From Candidatus Rickettsiella viridis (lineage in GTDB: Bacteria > Pseudomonadota > Gammaproteobacteria > Diplorickettsiales > Diplorickettsiaceae): 64,000 nucleotides of DNA. The translations under genes and the position numbers were made by a program. The DNA is taken from positions 186,001 to 250,000 of the forward strand of contig NZ_AP018005.1 in assembly GCF_003966755.1 (NCBI RefSeq), given 5' to 3'. Position 1 is the stretch's first letter. The number at the start of each line of letters is the position of its first letter. The notes under the pieces were generated by a model. It worked only from the letters and a program-made list of their open reading frames with translations. It did no database searches and had not been told where the DNA came from. Positions 29,347-38,352 of the stretch are shown here, one piece after another.

Positions 29347-30399
29347 TTAGAGTTCCTGGGGTAGGATTTTATAAAGTGCTTCTAAAAGCCGTTGATTCTG
29401 GTCTTTTAAGCCAATAGAGATACGTAAATGATTGGGTAGCTCATAATCATATAAAGGTCTTACGTATATGTCATCACTTACAAGCTGTTTATAAATAGCT
29501 AAGCTGTTTTTCTGTAAGTTTACACAAATGAAGTTGGTATGGGAGGGAATCATAGTAAGCGATAGCTTTTTTAGGCCTTGCATGAGCTGTTTGCGACCTT
29601 GCTGATTTACTGCAAGGCTTAACTTCATGTGGGCGTGGTCATATAGCGAGGCCTGTGCGGCGGCTAAAGCAATAGAATTAACTGAAAATGGTAAACATAG
29701 GCTGTTTAAATGCTTTGCGATTTTGGGATGGCTAATGAGATAGCCCAAGCGTAATCCTGCTAAGCCATAGAATTTAGAGAAGGTTCTGCTAATTATCAAA
29801 TTGGGGTAGGTAGACAAAAATTTGATTGTGTTGGGATAGTCGGTGTCTTCAACGTATTCAGCATACGCCTCATCGATAACGGCGAATATATGCGAAGGTA
29901 GCTGTTCTAGTAAACGGTTTAAATCAAGCGAGCTGATATAAGTTCCTGTAGGATTGTTGGGGTTTACAATAAAAATTATTTTTGTAGTGGGTTCAACAGC
30001 CGCTAGAATGTGTTCAGTAGTCGTATATTGGTAAGTATTAGTAGCAATTCTAAGTTGTGTGCCCGTGTGCTGGATAATTTTTTTGATGCCTATAAAGGAA
30101 TAGTTGGGTAATACCGCAGAATTTTTCGTTGTTAAATAGGTGTTGCTTAGTAATTCTAATAACCCTTCTGAGCCATTCCCAAGTGTGATAAGGTCGGGAG
30201 AGATGCTTAAATGTGTGGCTAAACTTATTTTTAAAGCGGATCCATGATTGTCGGGGTAACGGTGGCAGTTTAATAACGCTTGTTGAGCCGCTTTTATTGC
30301 TAATGGGCTGGGCCCCAGTGGATTTTCATTGTGATCGAGTCTAATTGGCCCTGCTTGCGTTTTATCGGGGTAAGCTCTTTTTTGCTGAGTGATTGTCAT
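29347..30399 (-). CDS. hisC: Histidinol-phosphate aminotransferase (class I/II PLP enzyme)
   Basis: 350 residues. IRLDHNENPLGPSPLAIKAA at the N-terminus, the PLP-binding Asp/Tyr in DEAYAEYV, the Schiff-base Lys in ISRTFSKFYGLAGLRLGY, and the C-terminal HLRISIGLKDQNQRLLEAL are all canonical. No other his genes are near, and close relatives often lack a full histidine pathway, so it may serve mainly as an aromatic aminotransferase. Confidence 0.9.
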   Translation of the reverse strand: MTITQQKRAYPDKTQAGPIRLDHNENPLGPSPLAIKAAQQALLNCHRYPDNHGSALKISLATHLSISPDLITLGNGSEGLLELLSNTYLTTKNSAVLPNYSFIGIKKIIQHTGTQLRIATNTYQYTTTEHILAAVEPTTKIIFIVNPNNPTGTYISSLDLNRLLEQLPSHIFAVIDEAYAEYVEDTDYPNTIKFLSTYPNLIISRTFSKFYGLAGLRLGYLISHPKIAKHLNSLCLPFSVNSIALAAAQASLYDHAHMKLSLAVNQQGRKQLMQGLKKLSLTMIPSHTNFICVNLQKNSLAIYKQLVSDDIYVRPLYDYELPNHLRISIGLKDQNQRLLEALYKILPQEL

Positions 30400-30448
30400 G
30401 GTGAGGGTATTTTAAGTATAGTAGGGTACTATTTCTAGTGCTAAGATT

Positions 30449-30570
30449 ATACTTTTCGTACTAAAATTTTGGCTGTGCCCTCGTTCAACTCGCCGTCCTC
30501 ATGTATGTTGTATACACTGCGGTGGCTTCGTTTGCGTGGCCCCTTGCTAAAAAATCCTTTGCTATGAGTA
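30449..30570 (-). repeat. Dispersed ATACTC-ended repeat, copy 4 (reversed)
   Basis: ATACTTTTCGTACT to GCTATGAGTA is the reverse complement of copies 1 and 3, with more mismatches (for example CTCATGTATGTTGTATACAC in the middle). It lies in the hisC/coaX intergenic region. Confidence 0.65.
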
Positions 30571-30640
30571 TATTAAACTTCTTCAGAAATCGCTCGGCCT
30601 TATTTAACTAACTAGTGGCGAGCGAGTATATAGGTGATTC

Positions 30641-31432
30641 ATGTTGTTATGTTTAGATATAGGCAATACACATATGTTAGGTGGTGTCTTTGAGCAGGGA
30701 AGAAAAAAAGATAAACTTATTTTTCGATTTCGATACGCTACCTCTTTACTGGGAAGTGCCGATCAGTTTGGTATTTTTTTGATTAGTATTCTGAAAGTCC
30801 ATGGCCTTAACCCTGCGAAAATAGCAGCAATTGCTTTATCGTCTGTTGTACCCAATTACGATTATACGCTAAAGCATTGTTTTTCTCAGTATTTTAAAGA
30901 AGCGCAATGTTTTCTATTACAGCCAGGGATTAAAACAGGATTGAATATTCGCTGTAAAAATCCGAATGAGGTAGGCGCTGATCGAATTGCCAATGCAATT
31001 GGGGCTATTGCAGTTTTTCCTGAGAAGTCTCTTATTGTCGTTGATATGGGAACAGCAACAACATTATGTGCGATTAGAGCAAATCGTGATTATTTAGGTG
31101 GCGCTATTTTGCCTGGGATGAGGCTTTGTATGGAGGCTTTAAAAAATAATACGGCTAAGCTTATGGCAGTCAATATAGAGGAGCCTGTCTCTTATATAGG
31201 TAAGACCACACGAGAGAGTATACAAAGTGGGCTTTATTATGGGCATCTGGGCGCGCTGAAAGAACTTATTTTAGGGTTTAAAAAAGAAGTTTTTTCTGGG
31301 GAAGAAGTAAAAGTGATTGGTACAGGTGGTTTTTCTCAACTTTATGAAGGAAAAGAATTATTTGATATTCTCATTCCAGAGTTAGTTTTGCTGGGTTTAA
31401 AAAAAGCCTTTGAATATACTTCCGACCATTAA
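30641..31432 (+). CDS. coaX: Type III pantothenate kinase
   Basis: First step of coenzyme A synthesis: ATP-dependent phosphorylation of pantothenate. It belongs to the ASKHA fold. 263 residues. Motifs: MLLCLDIGNTHMLGGVF (phosphate 1), NEVGADRIANAIGA, IVVDMGTATTLCAI (phosphate 2), GGAILPGMRLCMEAL and the adenosine motif VIGTGGFSQL. Type III kinases are not inhibited by CoA and need a monovalent cation. Confidence 0.95.
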   Translation: MLLCLDIGNTHMLGGVFEQGRKKDKLIFRFRYATSLLGSADQFGIFLISILKVHGLNPAKIAAIALSSVVPNYDYTLKHCFSQYFKEAQCFLLQPGIKTGLNIRCKNPNEVGADRIANAIGAIAVFPEKSLIVVDMGTATTLCAIRANRDYLGGAILPGMRLCMEALKNNTAKLMAVNIEEPVSYIGKTTRESIQSGLYYGHLGALKELILGFKKEVFSGEEVKVIGTGGFSQLYEGKELFDILIPELVLLGLKKAFEYTSDH

Positions 31433-31451
31433 AAACCGGGAGTCCCATAAC

Positions 31452-32300
31452 TCAACTGTTTTTATTGATAATGGTTTTATTCTCATCCCATCCGAAAAAG
31501 TTATAAATATAAAACTGGGCAATGCCAATTATTTCATGCACAGCAAAATCATTTATAGCAAGATTATAGGCTAATGGAAATTTACTGAAAGGAATCGTAA
31601 TAAAATCTGATGCAACAGGAATGGGATAAATATTAAAATAGGAAAAATATAACAGTGCCCGTCTTAGGGTTAACCCTGAGCTGACGAGTAATATTTGGTT
31701 GCTAGGTTGTTGTTCTAATAAAGTACTGATAAATTTAGTATTCTGGAAAGTATTTTTACTATCTGGCTCTAATTGAATATCAGAATCCTTGATACCTAAG
31801 TTTATTAATGTCTCTCTATAAGTCGCTGCCTCGGTTTTTCCATTATGTTGTGGATCGCCGCCACTAATTAGGATGTGGCAGTGTGATGAATTGATTTTGC
31901 AATTGTGATACAACGTAGCCGCGGTTGTAATGCGTGAAAAGGCCATTAAACTAGGTTTTGTCTCATCTGAACCAACTGGTTTGCTAGTGCCCGCCCCTAA
32001 AACGACAATGGTATTACTTTTTTTCCATTTGATAATTTGGGGTTCTTTGTAGATTTGTAGGGATTTTAATAAATAAAAAGGAATAAATCCATTCCCTATT
32101 AGTAGAAAAATAAATAAGGTAATTAAGCCGGTTAAGAAATTTAGTTTTTTATAACAGAATACTCCAAACAGGATGGTAAGCAATAAAAGTAGAAAAATAA
32201 CAATAAAAGTAGAAAAATAAATAGCGTAGACATTAATTTTCTCCCTTAATTGCAAAAGATAAATTAAAGATATATTAATTAGATAAGAAAACAAGTCCAT
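31452..32300 (-). CDS. YdcF/ElyC family (DUF218) membrane protein
   Basis: 282 residues. Two or three N-terminal membrane helices (residues ~8-80) are followed by a DUF218 domain: TIVVLGAGTSKP, the region SRITTAATLYHNC, HILISGGDPQHNGKTEAATY, LEPDSKNTFQNTKF and ILLVSSGLTLRRALLYF. ElyC of E. coli affects cell-envelope synthesis at low temperature; SanA and YdcF are relatives. It is transcribed divergently from the siderophore synthetase gene. The specific role is unknown. Confidence 0.82.
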   Translation of the reverse strand: MDLFSYLINISLIYLLQLREKINVYAIYFSTFIVIFLLLLLTILFGVFCYKKLNFLTGLITLFIFLLIGNGFIPFYLLKSLQIYKEPQIIKWKKSNTIVVLGAGTSKPVGSDETKPSLMAFSRITTAATLYHNCKINSSHCHILISGGDPQHNGKTEAATYRETLINLGIKDSDIQLEPDSKNTFQNTKFISTLLEQQPSNQILLVSSGLTLRRALLYFSYFNIYPIPVASDFITIPFSKFPLAYNLAINDFAVHEIIGIAQFYIYNFFGWDENKTIINKNS

Positions 32301-32330
32301 TAATCAATTCTTGACTCAAATGTAAAACCA

Positions 32331-32349
32331 TGAATAATAATGATTACAT
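32331..32349. promoter_or_regulatory. Possible Fur box upstream of the siderophore synthetase
   Basis: TGAATAATAATGATTACAT resembles the Fur consensus GATAATGATAATCATTATC in its AATAAT/AATGAT/TTA hexamer pattern. It lies 46-64 bases before the start of the IucA/IucC-like gene, where iron repression would be expected. The match is partial and AT-rich DNA gives chance hits. Confidence 0.35.
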
Positions 32350-32394
32350 AGGGATTGGTAGTTTTTATTTTATGATATAAGGTAGGTGGTTGTT

Positions 32395-34275
32395 ATGCAG
32401 ATGCAAGAAATTGCTTCGCAGCAGGTAAAGTTATTTGAAAAAGAGAAAGTTTATCGAGATAACGATAACTTTTTTTTAAGCGAGGATATGCTAGAGGTTA
32501 ATAAAAATTCCTTGAGGCAACTTTTATTAGCTTTTTTAAGAGAAAAAATTTTTCCATATCGTTATCAAAATAATAATTTAATTTTTGATTTTTCGCATTC
32601 AAATTATTTTTTATATGTGAATAACGTAAAATTATTTTCTTTATTGCGATTTACAAGTTTCGATACCTTGGTGTTGATAAATAAAGAAAATTTTTCAAGA
32701 CAATTTATTACTGATCCCTTGATGTTGCTTGAGATAGTTAAACTCGAATTGGAGAAAACATTAAATCTGGATCAGTGGAGTAAAGTATACAACGAGATTG
32801 CTAACCATTTGCAGAATGCCGTGCTGTCTAATCGGGAAAAACTTAAGCTCAAAGGCGATGTTTTTTCGGAAAAAAATAAAAAAAAACACTATAATACGTT
32901 GTCTTATGTTTTTTATCTCTATAAAAATATAAAAAATGCATCACTTAGATTTGAGCAAATAGCTGCATTTAATGGCCATCCTTATCATCCGTGTGCAAAA
33001 ACCAAACTGGGTTTTTCTATAGAGGATGTTTTTAAGTATTCCCCAGAATTTTCTCCAAAAGTTTGTATTTACTTATCGGCTGTACATAAAAATTACTTAC
33101 ACGTCGAAAAGTCAAAAGAAAAGCCAAATTTTAGACATTGGTTTGCAAAATATTACCCTAATATTTTTGAAGAGTGGCTAACAGAGCTACATAAGCTAGA
33201 TTTAAATGTAAACGATTATCTACCGTTTCCTGTTCACCCGTGGCAAGCTAAGCATGTCATTCATGATTTATTTGCAGATGATATTCAAGAAAAAATTATT
33301 CTTTTATTTAAAAATGTTACGATAAGTATGAGCCCAACTTTATCTTTTCGTACCTTATCGCCCATTGAATATTTGAATGCACCGTATGTTAAATTGTCAG
33401 TAGCAGTACAGGCAACCAGTGTTGTTAGAACGATAACAAACGCCTCTACAGAAAATACACCCAAAATTACCTCTATTTTAGAGGAGATTTTAATAAAAGA
33501 AAATAATTTTTCTGATAGGTTGTTTATTTTGCCGGAGTATTATGGGCTGCATTTAAAAAATATACATGAAGAAAAATCAAAGAATTTTACGGTGATTTTT
33601 CGTGAAAATATCAATAATTATTTACAAGAGAATGAAACTGCTATAGTAGTTGCTACTTTATTTGAAAAAATATCACCTAATAATAGAAGTTTTTTTGTAG
33701 AATTAGTGCAAACGGCAGGATGTTTGAACTATGAGGATGCATTGGATTATTTCTATAATTATGTCGATATAGTATTAGGAGGATATCTAGATCTGTACTT
33801 GATCTATGGTATTGCTTTAGAAGGGCATCAACAAAATACGTTGGCATTATTTCAAGATGCCTCTATTAAACGGATAATTGCCCGAGATTTTGCAGGAATT
33901 AGAGTTCACGGTCCTACCTTAGAAGCAAGGGGATTTAAATATAAGGCTTATCCAGGTTCACCTACTTTAACTGAAAATAAATCTATTGTACGTAATCAAT
34001 TATTATATACCGCGTATCAAATTCACTTAGGGGAATTAATATTGCTATTAGCTGAATTCTTTTCTTGTGATGAAGCTTGTTTTTGGGACATAGTGAGAAA
34101 CGTTAGCTGCCAACGTTTTGAACAGTTAAAAGGAAGGCTTGAAAAATCAGTCTGGGACGAAGAATATAATGCAATTTTAAAAGAAAATTGGTCACTGAAA
34201 GCGCTATTACGCATGCGTTTAGAAAAAACTAAGCATAGTTTATTTTCTTCGATATCAAATCCTTTATTTGTATAA
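32395..34275 (+). CDS. NIS siderophore synthetase (IucA/IucC family, LbtA-like)
   Basis: About 627 residues. NIS synthetases adenylate a carboxylate such as citrate and condense it with an amine or alcohol to build siderophores. Family motifs: FNGHPYHPCAKTKLGFS (ATP-binding, 'HPxHPxxKxxxG'), FPVHPWQ, SPTLSFRTLSP, KLSVAVQATSVVRTI, then the FhuF-like C-terminal part with IALEGHQQN and IARDFAGIRV. The following gene is an MFS transporter, the same pair as lbtA-lbtB for legiobactin in Legionella; that identity is inference. ATG 32395 is chosen with AAGGTAGG upstream; the GTG at 32386 is possible. Confidence 0.88.
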   Translation: MQMQEIASQQVKLFEKEKVYRDNDNFFLSEDMLEVNKNSLRQLLLAFLREKIFPYRYQNNNLIFDFSHSNYFLYVNNVKLFSLLRFTSFDTLVLINKENFSRQFITDPLMLLEIVKLELEKTLNLDQWSKVYNEIANHLQNAVLSNREKLKLKGDVFSEKNKKKHYNTLSYVFYLYKNIKNASLRFEQIAAFNGHPYHPCAKTKLGFSIEDVFKYSPEFSPKVCIYLSAVHKNYLHVEKSKEKPNFRHWFAKYYPNIFEEWLTELHKLDLNVNDYLPFPVHPWQAKHVIHDLFADDIQEKIILLFKNVTISMSPTLSFRTLSPIEYLNAPYVKLSVAVQATSVVRTITNASTENTPKITSILEEILIKENNFSDRLFILPEYYGLHLKNIHEEKSKNFTVIFRENINNYLQENETAIVVATLFEKISPNNRSFFVELVQTAGCLNYEDALDYFYNYVDIVLGGYLDLYLIYGIALEGHQQNTLALFQDASIKRIIARDFAGIRVHGPTLEARGFKYKAYPGSPTLTENKSIVRNQLLYTAYQIHLGELILLLAEFFSCDEACFWDIVRNVSCQRFEQLKGRLEKSVWDEEYNAILKENWSLKALLRMRLEKTKHSLFSSISNPLFV

Positions 34276-34278
34276 ACA

Positions 34279-35460
34279 ATGGAAATTGAAAAAGATCTCT
34301 GGTATTTACAAGTACGGTTGGTTGTTTTTTCCCAATTTATTATTATTTTAGCGTTAGATATGAGTGATCCATATTGGCCGCTTATTTTATCTTCGTTTCA
34401 TTTATTTAATCCACGTTCATTACAATACTGGAGCGGCGCTATTTATATGGCGCCGTTACTAACAACTATTTTGACCACATTATTATGGACAAAAATTGGA
34501 GAATTTATAGGTTATAAAAAAATGATATTGCGTGCTGGATTTGCATTGGCTGCTACGCAATGGGGTTTATTTTTTTTTGCTAATCCCTGGGCTATTTTTA
34601 CTATTCGATTAATACAAGGGGGATTGGCAGGATTTACTGCGGCGGCACAAGCCTGGTCACTTTCGATAACGCCCACCAATACACATAGTCAAATAGTCGG
34701 GCGTTTACAAGCAGCGACAGCGATGGGAAGCATCGTGGGGCCTATATGTGGTGGGATTATTTCACATTATTATGGATACTTATCGATTTTTATTTCTGCG
34801 GGTTGCGTTTGTTTATTACTTTCATTCGTTTTAGCTAATTTTCTCAAAGAAAATCCGCTTCAATCGATACGAGCATCCGTATCAAGCCGACAAAAAAGAT
34901 TTTTTCTTGATGAAGGTAAACAAAACTTATTACTCTTATTAATTTGTAGTACCCAAGCTGCACGTTGGATGTCGGCACCTTTTTTTGCTTTATATGTTGC
35001 AGAGCAGTTACATGCGGATAATTTAACCTTGGGGTTTATTTATGCGACGATGGCTTTAACCATGTCTCTAACGACTTCGATCTTAGGACGTATTATCGAT
35101 AATAAACCAGGTCAGTATGGCGGGATAGGGTTACTGATTGTTGCGCTACTATTAAGCGGTTTAGCCCAGTGGGGCTTTGCTTTTATTAGCAAATCCTATC
35201 TTGCTTTTGCGGTGAGTTTATTTTGGGGAATAAGTTTAGGGATTATTTCTCTCTTACTTTTTAGCTTTTTATTAAAAGGTATTGGGGATGAGAGTAGAGC
35301 GAAAGCAGTGGGCTTAGGTAATACGGCGTTAAAGTTAGGCAACCTGATTGGCATTATGATGGGTACTCTGATACAAGCAGAAGGACATTTTATGTTAAGC
35401 TTTGCGGTTATTGGCGGTGTTTACTTTTTTTTAGCAATTTTAGCAGGATGCTATAAGTAA
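34279..35460 (+). CDS. MFS transporter, probable siderophore exporter (LbtB-like)
   Basis: 393 residues with about 12 membrane helices. The MFS A-motif-like loop is TKIGEFIGYKKMIL, and helix 4-5 has IRLIQGGLAGFTAAAQAW and GSIVGPICGG. It starts four bases after the siderophore synthetase stop, so they are co-transcribed and probably coupled. In Legionella the equivalent protein is implicated in legiobactin export. No TonB receptor lies nearby. Confidence 0.85.
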   Translation: MEIEKDLWYLQVRLVVFSQFIIILALDMSDPYWPLILSSFHLFNPRSLQYWSGAIYMAPLLTTILTTLLWTKIGEFIGYKKMILRAGFALAATQWGLFFFANPWAIFTIRLIQGGLAGFTAAAQAWSLSITPTNTHSQIVGRLQAATAMGSIVGPICGGIISHYYGYLSIFISAGCVCLLLSFVLANFLKENPLQSIRASVSSRQKRFFLDEGKQNLLLLLICSTQAARWMSAPFFALYVAEQLHADNLTLGFIYATMALTMSLTTSILGRIIDNKPGQYGGIGLLIVALLLSGLAQWGFAFISKSYLAFAVSLFWGISLGIISLLLFSFLLKGIGDESRAKAVGLGNTALKLGNLIGIMMGTLIQAEGHFMLSFAVIGGVYFFLAILAGCYK

Positions 35461-35470
35461 AGCGGTTTTT

Positions 35471-35860
35471 ATGAAAGCATTATTTTGGCAATTTTCGCGT
35501 TTCTTTATTGTAGGTGCATCCTCAGCTTTAGTTCAGTTTTCTATTTTAATAGGATTAGTAGAGCTTTTTTCTGTAAAACCTATCGTTGCTTCTACTCTAG
35601 GTTACCTAGGAGGGGCACTGATTAATTATCTTCTTAATCATTACTTTACATTTAAAAGTACCTTGCCGCATCGGCAAGCTGTATTACGTTTCTCAATCAA
35701 CTCACTTTTTGGTTTATTTGTTAATTTTGTAATGATGGCTTTTCTTTTAAGGCATTACCCTTATGTGTTAAGCCAAGTATTAACGTCGATGGTTGTATTA
35801 ATTTGGAATTTTCTTATACACCGATATTGGACTTTCCATTCGAAAAAGAAAGTAATATAG
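35471..35860 (+). CDS. GtrA family membrane protein
   Basis: 129 residues with four membrane helices and the family signature GGALINYLLNHYFTF near residues 47-61 and the terminal FLIHRYWTFHSKKK. GtrA-like proteins are thought to flip polyprenyl-linked sugars or assist membrane glycosyltransferases. It begins 10 bases after the MFS gene and may belong to the siderophore operon by position only; no glycosyltransferase is next to it. Confidence 0.85.
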   Translation: MKALFWQFSRFFIVGASSALVQFSILIGLVELFSVKPIVASTLGYLGGALINYLLNHYFTFKSTLPHRQAVLRFSINSLFGLFVNFVMMAFLLRHYPYVLSQVLTSMVVLIWNFLIHRYWTFHSKKKVI

Positions 35861-35885
35861 CTCCGACTAAGGTTAATTAAATTTT

Positions 35886-36089
35886 TTGAAATCTAGGTGT
35901 ATGCAAGCTGGTGAAAAAGCATTTGTTGTTAAGTCGCTTAGCATGGAAACATTCGCATCCATTTTAGATGAAATATTGTATCTCTCAAAAATCAGTCTTT
36001 TGATAGAGGCTAAAAATTTAGTTGTTAGAAGAATATACCTGCTCATAGTAAGAATAATTTATTTTTTTCTGAGTTATTATCTTTTTTAA
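35886..36089 (+). pseudogene. Receiver-domain (response regulator) C-terminal fragment
   Basis: The first ~35 residues (KSRCMQAGEKAFVVKSLSME, then TFASILDEILYL) resemble the end of a CheY-like receiver domain, where '(C)xxAGxxxFxxKPl' carries the conserved Lys before the last helix. The phospho-acceptor Asp half is missing and no RBS is seen, so this is a remnant. It lies just upstream of the decayed CDPS-kinase copy and suggests that this module once included a response regulator. Confidence 0.45.
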
Positions 36090-36250
36090 GATGCTGAAAA
36101 AGAAGTTAGTAAAGTTCGTGTCTAAATGAGCTAACCACTCCTTCAGTTAGCTATATGCGGTTGATTTTTTTTAAGTCAGGTAATTTTTCTTGCTTTCCAC
36201 TTACTCGTTTTTGAGTTATTGATCTGATTAATCGACATAATGAAACGGAT

Positions 36251-36949
36251 TTGAAAATAAAAAAAATCAAGGTACTTTTAAGTTGTTTTTTACAAAGACA
36301 TTATATCGGTACTGAATCTGCTAAAAAGGGAGGTGAAATCTGGAAACGAGAGAATGAAGCCGCTTTAACGTGTTTGGATAAGGGTACAGTCTATGAAATA
36401 AGCCATTGGAATGAATGGGTTAATCATCCGGATTATGAAATTACTTATGCAGAGGTCATCTCATTGCATGAAAGCAACGATGCGTTTAAAACGATCATAG
36501 GTAATTTGGTCAAGCGGCATGCCCCTAAAGCCGATGAAGCCTCAGCAAAAAACTATCTTTTTGAAGAGTGTACGGTGTTTATTCTTTTAAAGAATGCACA
36601 TGTTAGTTACCCCAGCAATGAACTCAATGCGGCGGTTGACTTTGTGACCCGCTATTTTAAAACGAATATTCATTACCACGGTTATGCGTTTTACAGTAAA
36701 GCGGAAACATCATTGTCCCGTAAAAAAGTACCGGCAGGAAAACCGTCATCCAGTCACGCGGTTTTTTTAGAGGAAGAAAAAGCGATTAAAGAAGAAGTAC
36801 TGAAATTAGCGAGTAAATTAGAAAGTATCGGTATCGTAGGTAAATCAAAGCAAATTACCTTTTTTAAAAAAGCATTATCAAATACTTCCTTAGAAGGAGT
36901 CGCCACTACTAATCAGGAGGAGGTTAAGCATGCATCCCCTCGAAAATAA
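36251..36949 (+). pseudogene. Cyclodipeptide synthase paralogue, N-terminally truncated
   Basis: Residues 1-230 align by eye with the CDPS at 3842 from the helix after the nucleophile motif onward: RHYIGTESAKKGGEIWKREN matches HRFYVGEEEALLWGKKWEED, then NYLFEECTVFI carries the Tyr/Glu pair and SYPSNELNAAV the Tyr-Pro motif. The segment with the catalytic Ser (GVSxGN) is absent upstream in any frame I could see, and the only start is TTG. It is therefore catalytically dead. Its 3' end overlaps the kinase start by 20 bases. Confidence 0.72.
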
Positions 36950-37998
36950 CCTCAATCTGATTAAGTCATCGACTTTACTGGCGTCTATTTTTGATGTTTT
37001 AGGACTTAATTATAGCGTGATTGATTCTCAAGGAGATTATATTGTTCAAAATAACGGGTCTGTTTCTAAGATTTCATCGGGCCATATGAACGCCGCGCAG
37101 GTAGATCCGATAACTTGGGAAGATTGTAAAAACGTGATGATAAAAAAAGAGCGTACCATTATTGAAGAACAATTCAAAGAAAGGTACTACCTTTCGATTA
37201 AACAACCCTTATACGATAATTCACATTGTATGGGTATTTTAATTGTGAGTCTTGATATTACGGATAAGAAAAAAGCAGAGCTAGCCAAGCAAGCGCTATT
37301 AGAAAATGCTCGCCATGATATTCGTACACCTTTTTCAGGGATAGTAGGATTTGCTCAACTTGTTCATTCAACAAACGATATTAATAAAATAAAGGAATAT
37401 ACACAAGATTTGGTTTTATCTACTGAAGAGTTTTTGGAGTATCATAATAAATTACTTGAAGCTATCAAGGTGGCTGATAACGCCCATGGTGTATTTCAGA
37501 AAAGAAAACTTAATTTGATGGAGGAAATGGTATCCGTTATCGATATAAACAAATTAGCCGCTATGACTAAAGGTATAGAATTAGATTTAATTTACGATAA
37601 AAATATTCTTGCTTATCCTTATTTCATCAGTGACCCGATACAAGTACATCGTATCGCATTAGAGTTAGTCACAAATGCTATAAAATTTACTGAAAAAGGA
37701 AAAGTAGAATTAAAAGTTAATATAAAAAAGAAAGATTTAAAAAAAAGCATTATAGAAATTTCTGTTAGTGATACAGGGATTGGTATACCTGTGGATAAGT
37801 GAGAAGAGATATTCACTCGATTTAATCGACTGTCTCCTTCTTATAAGGGTATTTATAAAGGAGCGGGCCTAGGATTAAGTATCGTGAAACAATTTGTAGA
37901 TAATCTCAGCGGTGAAATTTTTGTAGAAAGTGAAGAAGGTAAAGGATCAACAATAGGATGTTATATACCGTTTCAAAATCCATTATTAATGGATTAAA
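36930..37998 (+). pseudogene. PAS-like histidine kinase paralogue, interrupted by TGA at 37800
   Basis: A homologue of the kinase at 4838, with a soluble PAS-like N-terminus, the HisKA motif ENARHDIRTPFSGIVGFAQL (H129), N box ELVTNAIKFT and G1 SDTGIGIPVDK. An in-frame TGA at 37800-37802 stops it at 290 residues. Read through, the frame goes on with EEIFTRFNRLSPSYKG (F box) and GAGLGLSIVKQFVDNLSGEI (G2) to TAA at 37996-37998, about 356 codons. Without the F and G2 boxes the product should lack ATPase activity. A strong AGGAGG RBS precedes the ATG, so the break is probably recent. Type: nonsense pseudogene, unless the base is a sequencing error. Confidence 0.85.
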
Positions 37999-38079
37999 AA
38001 TACTTTTAATTATCTATCTTCCGATAATTGATATTATATTTTTTATTATACTTATTTTTTCATATTGGGAATATTGTTA

Positions 38080-38160
38080 ATGAATGATTCAGAATCAATA
38101 TATGAATTAATGAAAGCAACAGGTGTCAACTCTGAAGGGGTGACTGCATGTCCGACGTAG
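38080..38160 (+). CDS. Possible 26-residue peptide after the second CDPS-kinase copy
   Basis: ATG 38080 with GGGAA about 10 bases upstream encodes MNDSESIYELMKATGVNSEG plus VTACPT, ending in TAG. No homology is recognised. It is listed because a short frame with an RBS also precedes the first module. It may be chance; the TAG lies in a small palindrome (ATGTCC/GGACAT). Confidence 0.25.
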   Translation: MNDSESIYELMKATGVNSEGVTACPT

Positions 38161-38352
38161 GACATATAGCAGCTTAAGTTTAGTGAAGTGATATAAACAA
38201 ATTTCGAGGAGGGAAGAGCACGACGACCGAAATTTTTCGTGAGCATAACAACATGTTGAAGCGCTATGATACAATTTATATACTAATAGTTACTATCATG
38301 TTATGCTCCAAAGTGGTAGTTATTTGTTAATTAATAATAATAATAAAAAGAC
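38161..38352. other. Structured non-coding region before the inverse autotransporter
   Basis: No gene supported. AAATTTCG (38199-38206) pairs with CGAAATTT (38228-38235), and GAGCATAACA (38241-38250) pairs with TGTTATGCTC (38299-38308), with an inner ATGATA/TATCAT pair. These could form two consecutive hairpins in a leader RNA or be remnants of a mobile element. Confidence 0.45.

Noticed and set aside
37800..37802. Recoding of TGA (Sec or Trp) in the second kinase
   Set aside because: No selenocysteine context is visible, the intact paralogue has an ordinary codon region there, and TGA is used as a normal stop by hisS and others.
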